From the NCBI GenBank assembly GCA_022478985.1, contig JAKSZP010018543.1, forward strand, positions 62,001-126,000: a stretch of DNA of 64,000 nucleotides, read 5' to 3'. Source of the stretch: Massospora cicadina. Taxonomy: Eukaryota; Entomophthoromycota; Entomophthoromycetes; Entomophthorales; Entomophthoraceae. The position numbers were made by a program, and so were the translations under genes. Of the stretch, positions 46,101 to 56,936 are shown in pieces. Position 1 is the stretch's first letter. Each line of letters starts with the position of its first letter. Below the pieces are notes generated by a model. It searched no databases, was not told the origin of the DNA, and was given only the letters and a program-made list of their open reading frames with translations.

Positions 46101-46898
46101 CAGGGGCTACCCATTCTGGACAGCTTGATACCCACAAGGCCCCATGTCCTATCCAGGGTGGACTACCTGGACATGATGGACATTCTTTATTCCTTTGAAA
46201 CCCAGAAGACAATTTGGTTATACGCCCACCACCCTCTGCTGCTGCCTCATATCCGTTCCCATGTATGGCGCTGCTTAGGCGGGTGTGCTGTACTGCTGAG
46301 CGCTCTAACGCTTTACACTCATCCTGTATCATGTGTGGACAGTATGGCACGCTGTTTCACCGCCTGGAAAAGTTCCTTACCTCTAAAGCGATATGTCGTG
46401 AGGTGCAACGTCTGCTTTGCCAGGATCAGGCACACCCCTTCAGTTTGTCTAGGGATATGTTTGCTTTATCTAAGGCCTCCCCTCTTCCACCTTCCCTCTG
46501 TGCTTTGGTGGTTGCAATCGCCATGTGGACTATCCACACGATTGTCTTGAATGCCATTGCAGGCTCCACCCCCACTCTCCCAGCAGCTGTTCACAGGTTC
46601 CGGTCCCACTTAGTGGACCACTTTCAAGCGTGGATGTTTGGATACCTCCCACCGCGTCACCGTCAGTTGGTCTCCTCCTGGTTCCTGGTTTGATTCATCA
46701 ACTCTGACCCATTCCTCCACACATGCTCAATCGTGGTTCTGGCCCCTTTACACGTTCCCCCTCCTCCCAGTAGTGGCGTTCCCGCTGGCAACAGGAGATA
46801 GCATTAGCTTCTCTGGGGTTCCCCCCTTGTTACTACGTTTCATTTTCTTCATGTCCTATCAGAAGTGTCCGTCACCTGGTCAGCCTTCCCCACAATAA
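43163..46898 (+). pseudogene. Family B ORF2: endonuclease, RT, CCHC finger (copy B3)
   Basis: The ATG GGG start sits after CACCTAAGGTGCA as in other copies. The endonuclease has LGTLNITRLKAS, INIYA, VGDMNCWL and FSDHRL (about 43,815-43,835, a readable catalytic SDH). The RT frame 44,501-45,067 holds PDGI (with a local shift), LANWRPISLTSTDTKF, FGFIPRRSIWDNVHTVANA, ALVFLNQQKAYNRVNWEYL, then GLRQGDPLSPLLYN and MLAFADDCV (about 45,200-45,230). A C-terminal finger (SCIMCGQYGTLFHRLEK, last Cys position Phe) lies near 46,325-46,375. The ALVVAIAMWTIHTIVL block follows. Moderately decayed, and the least damaged RT of family B. Confidence 0.86.
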
Positions 46899-47008
46899 TT
46901 ACATTGTTTTGAGGATGACAATCTTCATATTGTCAGTCCTATTGCTCAGTGGGTTGACCCTGTGCAAAACCCCTTTAGTGTATCTCCTATATACTGCCAA
47001 AAATAACA

Positions 47009-47192
47009 AGCATACAAACAATTTTTAAGCAAAGCTTTTGAGTTTAAATAACCCAAAATTTCATAATTTATCCCTTGTTCAAATAACTAAAGATTAAGGG
47101 TGTGCTCATATTTCTCTTTAACTTAGCCAGGTATTTCCAGCCCTTCCTAAATATCAAGCTAACTGTCTTAGGAAGTGTTGAGGAACTGTTGT
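47009..47192 (+). repeat. Tandem array T, left fragment
   Basis: The end of this stretch (GCTAACTGTCTTAGGAAGTG, then TTGAGGAACTGTTGT) matches the unit junctions at about 53,785-53,815 and 54,105-54,145. It is the left part of the array that LINE B4 interrupts. The match weakens toward 47,009. Confidence 0.65.
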
Positions 47193-49361
47193 ATTTATTT
47201 GGGGATGGTTGACCAAGGGATGTACACTTCTGATATAATGATGAGAATATAATAATAATATGACTAAAATAGAAAGATACCCAAGAGAGTTCATAGCCCC
47301 TCCTGTTACCAGCCAGGACCTCCAGGTTTAGGACGATGGGGGGATTTATGCTGACTTATATTTGGATGCAGCATGAGTGAAGGAATGAGTCAATAATTAG
47401 GATTCATATGGGGAACCATGAATTGGTTATCCTTCTGTTGTGCGGAGTCATGTTTCCAAACAACTATGCTTGAAAATAGTAACATATGGAAGTGAAAACA
47501 ATTGATGGCTTCTTGGAGAGTAGGCGTTGTTCCTGTGAATGAATCCAATACTATTGTATGGATTGCCCATAGTGCTATTGCTACTATTAATGCTCGTAAA
47601 GATGGATGAATTTGTGATTTCATGTTTAAAAGCAAACATATTACTAGCTAAACTGAAAGATTGTCCATCGCCTTGACGGAATAAGCATTCGACTTCTTTC
47701 CAGATAGCTACTGACGTTGGACATTGTTCTAGGCAGTGTACTAAGCTTCCATATTGGCCATATATTGTGCATTAAGAGTGGGCTGCGTTTGAGCATTCTT
47801 CCATACAATACACTCTCCGCATACATCTCAATATATGTGCCCATATCCTGGGTTGTAATAATGGATGGTGTGTATATCTCCAAACCATTCTTTGGGTCTC
47901 CTGGCTGTACGGTATATCCATTCTATCCAGGTAATTAATCCTGGCTATGGTGCTAGGGCTTAGCTTTATTATGTTGTCTGTAACTACTTGTCCATCAACT
48001 TCTTGTCTGTAAGTTAGCCTTGGGTGACCTCGGTGACTGGTCTGGCTGCTTATATGGATCTTCCACTCTGCTCTTCTCATGGCTATAAAAGTATTCGTTT
48101 AAAGTGTACTAAAGTGCCATGTGGTCCTGTAGCAGTTGGGTGAGATGCCAAATACTTAATTAAGGAGTTTAATTGATATGGATTTATTAATCTGAGCGCT
48201 CATGCAAAGTTAGATCTTGCTGCTCTAGCCCAATGTATGTCTGGAAGGTCTGGACTAGTCACCTGAGCTATCCAGGATCCTGGTATATGGGTCGCTTGCT
48301 ATACATAATTAGTTAGCCCCATATCTCCATCCCTCCTAGGGCCAAATAAAGTTTTAAGGCGCACAGTGGCTTTAAGGTCAGACCAAAGCCATCCCAGTAT
48401 TAAGGTATATAATGTGTTAAAAAAGGACGGTAAAAAAGCAACTGCATGAGCTATAAACCATATAACTGATAGTATCATGGAATTGACTATTTAAACTCGT
48501 CCAGTTAAACCTGTTTGATGACCATGCAAGGAGGCAATGCGTTTTGATATTTTATCTAGAAGTTGATTTTTTATCATGGCGTTGGCGTATCCCCCTGTCT
48601 CTAACCATACCCCACAAGTGACGGACAGCTCCCGCTTCCAGCTTGGTAGTGAATGGAAGTTCCAGTGGAGGAATTGCTGGTCTTCGCCTCCTATGTCTGG
48701 TGAGTAGTCTTGATGTTGAGTTGGTATGTTGACCCAGGGTAGATGGCGTCCAATAGGTCTGATATTTCCCCAGGAGTATAATTTCTGTTTTCTCAGCATT
48801 CAGTGATGCATTGCTGATGGATGAGTATTATTGTATCAATTTCTCAAGTATGCGGGCATCCTAGTTGCTGGATTTTCTCACCACACAGTCTTCAGAAAAA
48901 TCCATCATTTTGACTGATGACTGGCCATAGTCATTGATCTCATTGATGAGGGCATTTTTATTTCTGATTAGGGGATCCATATTAAAATTGTATAATAGAG
49001 GGCTTATAGGATCCCCTTGTTTTAGTCCCCTCTATGGAAAAACTGGGTTAGTTAAAAAACCTGCTCAACACACAGTTATGGTGCTGACTCAATGAACAGC
49101 ATCACCCAGTTTATAAACCCTTAAGGAGATTGAATCTTTGGAGGCAGGCCCTAAGGTAAGTCCAATTCACCCTGTCATATGCCTTCTGTTGATTTAAAAA
49201 GACAAGTGCTCCAGAGGTTTTAGATTGGTAGACATTTACAACTGTGTGAATATTGTCCCATATGGATCTTCTTGGGACAAATCCATATTGTGATGGGGAT
49301 ATCACCTCAGTTGCAATCTCCCTAATCACTTGGTCATTGTCAGACATTCACCCTTTCAGCC

Positions 49362-50341
49362 TAAAAATAAAAATGCTGTAGGTCAAGTTCCACCAAAAAA
49401 GGGAAATGTTGGCCATTTGTGATTTTCTGATGTCATTAAGAGTTTATTTATTAAAAATAAAAATGAGAAAGTCAAGAAATCAGCATAAAAGTCCCTAGCT
49501 GATTCTCAGCAGAACCCCATTTGTTTGAGGAAGCACCATTCAAAATCTGTACAGGCACTAGCAGTAAAATTGGCTGGTCATATTACTCTGACCTCACCAT
49601 GGACCTTGCGGTTACCATTGGAAGGCACTCCATCCATCACCCCAAAGTACTACAATGCACCTATGTGGGGACCCCCCTTTTATAGGCTTGGCAGGGGTCC
49701 CCCAAGGTGCAAGAAATTTCGCAGATGGTGATTGGCTCAAGTACATAAAAATGTTACTTTATGGGTAAATTCTAGCCAATCAAAATTCTCATCTTCCTCC
49801 TGAGTTTGATCCCAGTAATGGACTTTAAGTAGGGGACAATTTTGACTGTGTTGGTTTTGTGCACCAATGCCCCAAACTGAGATAGCGAATAGCAAAGGCG
49901 GTCCATGGAGTTCCTGGCCTATCATACACCGTGCATGGAGGTTTTCCGGGTTTTATCCTCCTTTCCCATTTTCTTCACTTCCCTAATTGGTGCGGTACCA
50001 TCCTCAGGTCAGCCCACCTCAAATAAAATTTAAAATTCTCATCTTTCATTCTGCTGCCAAGAAGCAAGTTCCTGAGTTGTGATACGCTTTTCCTGAATAT
50101 TTCCGAATTTATACTTGGTTCAACTATTTCAAACATATTCCCAAATCCCCCCTCAACCCTCAAAATTACTTTAAATACCAAATAGTTTGAGGTAAAAGAG
50201 CATCGTTTTCCTTTATTGTGCGCTTAATAAAAATCATAAAACCAATTTTTACTAGCACTTTTTATGTAAATCTTTATTAAAATTATTTGTGGAAACCAGC
50301 TGGTGGAACGCACCAGTGAGCATAAATAAGATGGTTTCCCA
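49362..50341 (-). repeat. Candidate solo LTR inside B4 (contains SINE D2)
   Basis: It is bounded by the 5 bp repeat CAGCC at 49,357-49,361 and 50,342-50,346, the size expected for LTR retrotransposon insertion. It interrupts the RT coding sequence of B4. On the minus strand it begins TGGGAAACC, has CCTATAAAAGG at about 49,675-49,685 as TATA box, and AATAAATAAA near 49,445 as polyadenylation signal. Net length is about 730 bp after removing D2 and its duplicated site. The end TTTTTA is not a canonical CA, so the call is tentative. Confidence 0.55.
49796..50031 (+). mobile_element. SINE-like element D2, perfect TSD
   Basis: 236 bp, flanked by a perfect 14 bp duplication AAAATTCTCATCTT at 49,782-49,795 and 50,032-50,045. 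It begins CCTCCTGAGTTTGATCCCAG, which resembles a tRNA T-arm (box B-like GAGTTTGATCC), so it may be a 5'-truncated tRNA-derived SINE. The tail is CCTCAGGTCAGCCCACCTC then AAATAAAATTT, shared with D1, F and families B and C. No ORF. Confidence 0.82.
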
Positions 50342-52019
50342 CAGCCCTAATTTTTGTAAAAAAGTTTAATGTCAGTATCAGTTAAGGAGATTGATCACCA
50401 ATTGGATAGATTTAACTTATCTTCCTTTTTGAATAAAGTGACTGTGTATTCTTCTTTGACTCCAGTTAAAAGGCATGTTTCCATGATTCACTTATTCATA
50501 GAGGCTAAAAGAATGTTAGAAATTTTATTAAAATTTTTTATATAAAATTCATAGGGAAGCCCATCAGGTCCAGGGCATTACCCTCATGGTGCACAGCGCG
50601 CCACTTCCATGATTCTTCATGCATTATCAAGTTAATTAAATTATTAGTTTGAGATACAGTGCCAATATTTGCATTGGTGAGGAATTTTTGATTTTTCTGG
50701 TTCAACTAGATCAGATAAATATAAATTTGTATAAAACATGTGTACTTTGGTCACAATTTCCTCAGGTGTTTCTTCTATCAATTTGTCCAGTAGTCGGACC
50801 TGTGTGCAGGCTACATGCTCTTTTGGGCGTAAAATCATTAGAAAAATAGCTTGAACAAGTTTCTTCCTCTTTTAGGTTTTTCTCTCTGTATTGAACATCA
50901 ACGCAGTGTTGATGTTTGTATATCAAGGTGATATAACATGCAGAAACCATTTCTCATTTGCATCCCCATACAGGGCTGTATCCTGTGCGCAGTACATTAT
51001 TTTCTTGGTGATCAATTTCAGCCAAAGTGCTTTTAATGATGGCTGAAGCTGACTTGTTTTTTTCGTGATGATGTGTGTTTAACTTGTTGTATTGTTTTTT
51101 TTCTATTTTCCAAGGTAATCAGTAGTCTGAGCAAAAAGGCGTTTGAAAATCTCATGTTGAAGAGATTTCCTTCACCTAGGAGCCAAATTCCAATTTTTCT
51201 AAATTTTCTGGGTGTATTCTGCAACATATGGGTGCCTGGATAATTGTTTTCACTGGTGTGAAGGACACTGAAACTAGATGGTCAGAGAATTTGATTTTTG
51301 TAATTTTGAATTTATAAATTTGGTGTTGGAAAATTAGTGGCGCTATTATTAGGTCTATTCATGACATAGAAGAAAGCTTACTGTTGTGAAAATGTGGGCA
51401 TGTTATATTCTGTAGGAGAGGGGACTTTTTAGGTAAAGGATCAAATAGGCCCAAGCTGTCTTTTAAAACACGAAATTTCACATGCTCTTGTGGTATCTCC
51501 GTTGTGTATGGCCATCAGCCAGTGTTTGGGTTATTCCAGCAGCTCATGTCTCCCATAATAAAAGTGTTTGCTGGAATATGTAGATGCGTCAAAGCCTATA
51601 GAACTCTTGACGCTTTTTTGCACTGTTCATAACACGCACAATGGCTATTGTGTGCACCTCTTTTTACCATGAGAAGGTTACAGCTAGTATGCGGCCATCC
51701 AAAAATGAATTTTTATTAATGAATTTAAATTTTGATTTACATGTACTATCACCCCACAGTGTTGTGGCCAAAATGATATTGTTGGAAGGAGCATGTTTCA
51801 CATGCCTCCTCCTTTCCCTGTGGACAGTGGGTTTCCTGTACAGCCAGTATATCCACAGGTGAGTTTTGCAGGATACTTAAATTTAATGGCCCGTGACGTT
51901 AAGGCCTTGAATCCAGCTATGTTCAGCATCCCTATCTCTACTAAGACGCCTGGTGCGCCTCAGGAGCGATTAGCATAACCCCCTGGCCCTACTCCCTCTC
52001 CCTCTTTTCTCACCTTTGC

Positions 52020-53240
52020 GTCCTTACTGCAGGTGCCATAATGATGAGTAGGTATTGGGGTATACTCTGCCCCTTTCACTACTGCTGTTTTGGTTCACTT
52101 ATTTCCTTTGTTTGCTTTCAATTTATCATTATGGTGCACATGTGTGTTCTCATTGGTACAGTTTTGTCTGACGCATTCAATTGTTAATTAAATCCCATTT
52201 GGGTTGTAATTAATAATGTTGTGGATGTGGCGAGCCCCTGTGCTGACATATTTGTTTCCAAATATGGTTTTGGTGAATCCTGTTTGTTTTGATTGGTTAG
52301 TTGGTTTTCTGTCTAATTTGATTGGCTCATTGTTGCTAGTCCTTCCGTGTCATCCTGAATCTGTTTAGGCGAGATGGATGATTCTGCCAATGTCTTTGCC
52401 TTGGCTGTGGCCTACTTGCAAGTCTGTTTGCCCATTTTCCGCTTCTTCAGGGGAAATTGGGTTGATAATTTTATATTTTCCAATTTCTCAACAGTTGAAT
52501 GCTTGTGTGGTATCAGTGATTTTGACATATCTGAGTCATCTTTGCTCATTTCTTCCTCACACTAACATTTCTCTTAGGCCTTCTTTTATGGGACAATCAT
52601 GAATCTTGTGCCCAAAGGCCTGACTGAGGTTGCATATAGGTGGCTCACTCTCAACTGTTGCACGGAATAATTGGGATTTTTCCACCATTTTAATAGAGGC
52701 AATGTTGGCATTTTTGTGAGACCCTCCGCTACCTCTGGTTTGGGGAAATTATTGCTATTGCCTTCCCAGTGCTAAGGGTCAGAATCAACTGGAATCTTTG
52801 CATCTTGAATTGTTTGATTTCTCCATAGGATTCCAAGCCTACCCAGAGAGGTTGTTTAACTAATGTGTACACCAGTGTAGTCAGAAGGTATTTGAAAATT
52901 ATAAAAATTTCTTTGGATTCTGTCCAATGTGAATGTAAGCTCGATACCAAATGTTGGCTATTGAGAAGGTTGATCACTACTCTGACCTTTGAGGCTTCAT
53001 TTTCTTCCTCTTCTGTCTTGAACCCAAGATTAACTCAACCACGGTGGATAGTATGGTCGTCATTTAAACAGCTTGTGGGAATAATTTTGGTTGGGATTCG
53101 CCAAACTTTTCCACCATTGCAGGTGCATCTGTGCCAAAAAACACACAGACTCCATGTTGAACTGATGATAGCGGTTAAGAGTGAATAACTTCCTTGTAGC
53201 TGCAGAATTTTACTAAAAATTTTATGAAACCCAAGGGGTG
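52020..53240 (-). pseudogene. B4 ORF1 (gag-like, knuckle damaged)
   Basis: Minus strand. Near 53,055-52,960 fragments match the LGF..EEA..A.KVRVVI part of family B ORF1. LESYGEIKQFKMQRFQLILTLSTGKAIAII (about 52,820-52,740) matches YGETQSFKMQRFILMPNPCTGKA of B1. The knuckle near 52,640-52,590 reads PPICNLSQAFGHKIHDCPIKEG, with the second Cys replaced and one extra residue. The remainder toward 52,020 is too decayed to follow. It shows B4 had the same two-ORF layout. Confidence 0.7.
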
Positions 53241-53255
53241 CACCTCCTTGGGTTT
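53227..53255. repeat. Short perfect hairpin in B4 leader region
   Basis: AAACCCAAGG (53,227-53,236) and CCTTGGGTTT (53,246-53,255) form a 10 bp stem around a 9-base loop. It is upstream of the B4 ORF1 on the minus strand and absent from the B1-B3 leaders. Confidence 0.7.
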
Positions 53256-53457
53256 TTTAGTTTTGCTTTGGTTCTTGTTTACTCCTGTGCATTTGCTGCA
53301 TTTGGATGGTACATATCTGGTCTGATACCCTTTACTGCGTTTTCCCAATTCTGTCCTTCTTTATTAAACGTGTCATCTCACCTGGTATTGATCATAAAAT
53401 TGTTCTGTTTAGATTGAATCATTTACTAATAAGTTATAGTAATGGTAAGAAAATTGA

Positions 53458-54360
53458 AGGAACAGTTGTGAATAATGAACTTGACGACAAATTTCTAGCT
53501 TAAATTGATAGGGCTGATTCAACTGTTATAACACATGATGTTTTTTGCATTCAGCTCTTTTTATTTTAAACCAAGTTAAAAACTTGTTCAAAAAGTATCA
53601 CATATGTTCTGACCCTTAGTTAATGTGGTAAAAGCTTCAGAATTGCGACTATTGATTAAAAATACACATCACATATTTATAAGTTTTGATTTTATTGTCA
53701 GCAAGCTAAATATTTGAAGCTTACTCAAATTAAATTTCAGTTTAGACAGTTAATGGTAGACCTTCCTAAAACTTAGTTTTACTATCTAAAGGAAGTGTTG
53801 GAGGAACAGTTGCGAACAATGGACTTTTTGACAACTGACTAGCACATAATAAACAAAAATTATTCACCTGTTGAGTCACACGATGTTATGTGGTCAGCTT
53901 CTTTGCTTTCTCAGGGCACACTTAGTCAAAATTACAAACATGTGTTATGACTATTAGCCAAGGTGGTAAAAGATGCCTAGTTGAATTTTTTAAACTATCA
54001 CACATACAAGTAATTTAAGTCACACTATCATTTAGCTAAAGCTTTGTAGGAAGCTCATTTTACTCTTTGTTTTTCCAGGTAGTAGTAGAACTTTCTAAAA
54101 CTCAGGCTAACTGTCTTAGGGAGGTGTTGGAGGAACAGTTGTGAATAATGAGCTTGGTAACAAATGTCTAGCTTGGATTGACAGAGCTGATTCACTGTTT
54201 TTTCACATAATGTTAGGTGTGGTCAGCACTTTTGCTTTTAAACCACGGCACATATTTTGTCAAAAAGTATGCGCATGTATTATAGCCCTTATCTAAGGAA
54301 GTAAAAGTTTTAAAGTCACAATAATCCAATGTTTTTGAGCCTTTACTCTAATTGTTGTAC
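53458..54360 (+). repeat. Tandem array T, right part (about 2.7 units)
   Basis: The anchor AACAGTTG recurs at 53,461, 53,805 and 54,134, giving periods of 344 and 329 bp. Units share GGAGGAACAGTTG(T/C)GAA, CACATGATGTT-like and (T/A)GTCAAAAAGTAT-like blocks and a TTAGGGAGGTGTTGG-like junction. It is diverged and non-coding. A further unit lies left of B4 (47,009-47,192). Confidence 0.75.
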
Positions 54361-56920
54361 TTAATAGAGTTGGAATTCTGGCAGATATAACGCAATCTGG
54401 AGGAAGGTTGCGCAGCAGCTAGTACCAACTGATGCAATGGGAGGATGATATGATGATCGCTGTTTTTGAGAAGTATTATAAACTTATTAAATGGAAGCAG
54501 AGAGATTCTATGACAATGAACTTAACATAATAGCAGAGTCGAAGTACCATTAATTTTATGGATCTGACAAACTATGGGTTTCACCGCAGATTTACACTAT
54601 GGCTTACTATCCTAAAAACTCCCCTTCACAATTCTTCATCACCCCTTTTACATTCATCCTTATGACTAATTCACTGTACATCTGGCTCAGCTACCTTAGC
54701 TTCCCTAAATTACTTGATACTCATTTTGTTATTAAAGGTTCTGGCAGAAATTCCATATTCGCCTGAGGTCAGATCATTTATTGACAGCCCATATTAATTC
54801 CAATTAAATTATATATAATCTTATCTCAATTTCAGTGTATAGTAATGATCTGTCAGTTAAAAATTTAGGTATATTTGTCCAGTCATATATAATAGTTTGA
54901 CAAATGGTGTAATAGTCCCCACCATAGCCATTAGATTGGGCAGGTCAATAGATCCATTTATTAAGTATTAAAGGGGTAGGGTCCCTGAGTATTGCCGCTA
55001 GTAAAAATAACTGACTTAGGACAAACCCTGGACAAAGGCTGGGTGTTTATCACACCCTAAACTGAATTTACCTTCACCCCAAAATGACAGAAATTCTAAT
55101 TCTGCCATAATTTTTATTGATTCCGCCAAAACCTATGGTCCAAAATTAAAAATTTATGTAGAGAACTTTTGAGATAAAATTAGCAGAGCAAAATAAATAA
55201 CAAAAGAATTAAAAATTTGTGCTTAAATCTAGGGGAAATCTTTGAGCATCCAAATTAATTCTCCCACTAATGATAAAATATCTAAGGATGAAGTACAATT
55301 TAAGTGCCAACTAAATTTGTGAAGACTTTCAATGAAAACCACTGGAAACCAATCTATAATTTACAAGGGCACTATAGAACAGAGATAAGCAGCGACCTTG
55401 CACAAAGTTTTCAGTGTTATTGGGAATAATCACGCATCCAGTTTTCTCAGTATTCTTAAGCCACCCCTCCTAATTCTTTTACAAATTATAAAAACCTAAC
55501 ACTCTGCTGAAGGTAGAGTGCTGGGTTATTTTATGATAATTTTTTGATAAATAAACAGTTTCACCACACATAATAAACTTTAAGGTTTAATAAAATTTTA
55601 AAAAATTATGCCCTCTTCAAAAAACTACTGCAACCTATGGAGGGTCCTTACTTGTTAATCTTTGTAATGGCAGTGTCCATTTCACTGGTGTTCTCAGTGA
55701 TATTACCCTTGGCAGAGAGAGTCAAGGAAACCACCCTAGGGAATTATAGCAACAACCACTTGTCAAGAAAATACACATACAATTCCAGTCCTGAAATAAA
55801 CATGAAAACATCTAATATAAACCACCTTAATTAAGATTAAATCAAAGGAAGTAGTATGGCAGTTTGGACTATTGGAGATTTAAGCGGAAGTGGAATCATT
55901 GGCATGGCAAATGTTCCCCATAAAAAGTATGAGTCCAGGAAAACCCCAATTTTATTTTTAAGCCTCATTCTGGATGGTCTAAACAGATGTCCTTACCCAA
56001 CCCAACCAATCTCCCATCAATGAGAGAGGCATAGTCAAGCTTACTGCACATTCTCAATTTTTGACTAAAATGTGGTTGATCTCCATAGATCAATATTTCC
56101 CCGACTATCCCTAGCAGATCATATTTATGAATAATCAGAATGGCAATGTCTTGTGGACTATGGACACTATCATGGGTATTGGAGAACCCTTGATGATTCA
56201 AGTCATTCCTTATCACATCAGATGTCTGACAAATGGCAGCAATGAAGGTCACTAAAGCATTGGAAGATGAAGAGAAATTGACTTCAAAAGTTGCAAATCA
56301 TCTGATTTTAACAAAAACTCATTGTGGCAGCCATAAATGTTGTAATGAAGTTACAAACTCAAAAAGCTGGAGCATCAACTTTAATCACTATGGTCATATA
56401 CTCATAGCTTTGGTAATTTTGAGAAGAAGAGATTGAAGGAAAAACTATAGTCCCTATTGAGGCAAGCACTGAATTGATGGTTTAGTGTTAGTAAAAGAGG
56501 ACAAGTGAAAGTTCAAAGGAGGTTCTAAAATTATTAAAAGTTCCATGTGGAGAAAACCTATCCTTTTTATTTGAGACAAAAGACCCGCCTTTCATCATCA
56601 TAATATAATACAACTAAGTTTATAGTAGATATAGAGCTATAATTCCTAGTCCTAGTTGATACTAAAGTTGAGTGTTGATATTAACTTTTAACTAAATAAG
56701 TAAATTGGATTTAAATGATATAGAAGCAGGCATGCATCATTGTATGACTCTACCAATCAGGTGCTATATTGGTGAGCTTTTGCGCCTATTCAGATACACC
56801 AAGTTTTTTAGCGCCTACAAATAATTTTCATCACTATCATCTTCATCAACCAGCTGCTGGATATGAGGTGGTGGCATCAATATTTAACAGCTTTGGTTTG
56901 AACTTAGAATATTGTGATCA
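54361..56920. other. AT-rich DNA with weak gypsy-like remnants
   Basis: Mostly unremarkable. On the plus strand around 55,930-56,250, reading across frames gives gag-like pieces (FIFKPHSGWSKQM, IQNGNVLWTMDTIMGIGEPLM-like), possibly the 5' part of the gypsy copy that continues as G3 after C3. The 65-codon ORF at 55,637-55,834 has a hydrophobic start, but I see no family features. Low confidence throughout. Confidence 0.35.
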
Positions 56921-56936
56921 TGAACCTAAAATAAGA

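Larger units (their letters stand above)
41656..46900 (+). mobile_element. LINE family B, copy B3, full length with TSD
   Basis: It is flanked by ACATCGTTTTGAGGA (41,641-41,655) and ACATTGTTTTGAGGA (46,901-46,915), a 15 bp TSD with one mismatch, in the G2 LTR. The 5,245 bp element has the family leader (TCTCTCGTTGCAATCACTTTTG), ORF1, ORF2 and a tail reading CACCTGGTCAGCCTTCCCC then ACAATAATT. Confidence 0.92.
41173..47008 (+). repeat. G2 3' LTR, split by LINE B3
   Basis: The LTR starts TGTTATGATTC at 41,173, is interrupted at 41,655, resumes at 46,916 and ends AAAATAACA at 47,008. The termini TGTTAT...ATAACA are inverted repeats. Net length is about 576 bp without B3. The second part (GACAATCTTCAT, GTGGGTTGACCC, GTGCAAAACC) matches both LTRs of G1. 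Confidence 0.82.
47300..51985 (-). pseudogene. B4 ORF2: endonuclease, RT, finger region (very decayed)
   Basis: Minus strand. GMLNIAGFKALTS near 51,935-51,890 is the endonuclease start. KHQHCVDVQYREKNLKEEETCSSYF (50,890-50,820 area) matches the linker of B1-B3. The GLP-YEFY and VTLFKK-like blocks appear around 50,590-50,430. The RT continues beyond the nested LTR with ISPSQYGFVPRRSIWDNIHTVVN and ALVFLNQQKAYDRVNWTYL (ORF 49,111-49,347). SVTCGVWLETGGYANAMI lies near 48,620-48,570. INYLDRMDIPYSQETQRMVWRYTHHPLL is near 47,960-47,870, and ALIVAIALWAIHTIVLD is near 47,600-47,545. Stops are frequent. No function remains. Confidence 0.8.
47193..53457 (-). mobile_element. LINE family B-like, copy B4, old, with nested insertions
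   Basis: The minus-strand tail lies at 47,235-47,193 (ACATCCCTTGGTCAACC, then CCCCAAATAAATA). ORF2 runs from about 51,985 down and ORF1 from about 53,240 down. The flanks AGGAACTGTTGT (47,181-47,192) and AGGAACAGTTGT (53,458-53,469) agree with a TSD and join two parts of a tandem-repeat unit. It contains a solo-LTR candidate (49,362-50,341). After removing that, B4 is about 5.3 kb, the family B length. It is more diverged than B1-B3. Confidence 0.83.

Noticed and set aside
49675..49690. CCTATAAAAGG as a host gene promoter on the minus strand.
   Set aside because: It lies inside the candidate solo LTR bounded by 5 bp repeats and no host ORF follows.
53458..54360. Tandem units as a CRISPR array.
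   Set aside because: Units of 329-344 bp are diverged throughout with no short conserved repeat and unique spacers, and the DNA is eukaryotic.
55637..55834. Small host protein with an N-terminal hydrophobic segment.
   Set aside because: 65 codons, no conserved motif, in decayed gypsy-rich AT DNA. Hydrophobic runs are common in AT-rich random frames.
55965..56252. 95-codon minus-strand ORF as a possible gene.
   Set aside because: The opposite strand gives more element-like pieces (NGNVLWTMDTIMGIGEP), and nothing supports the minus-strand product.
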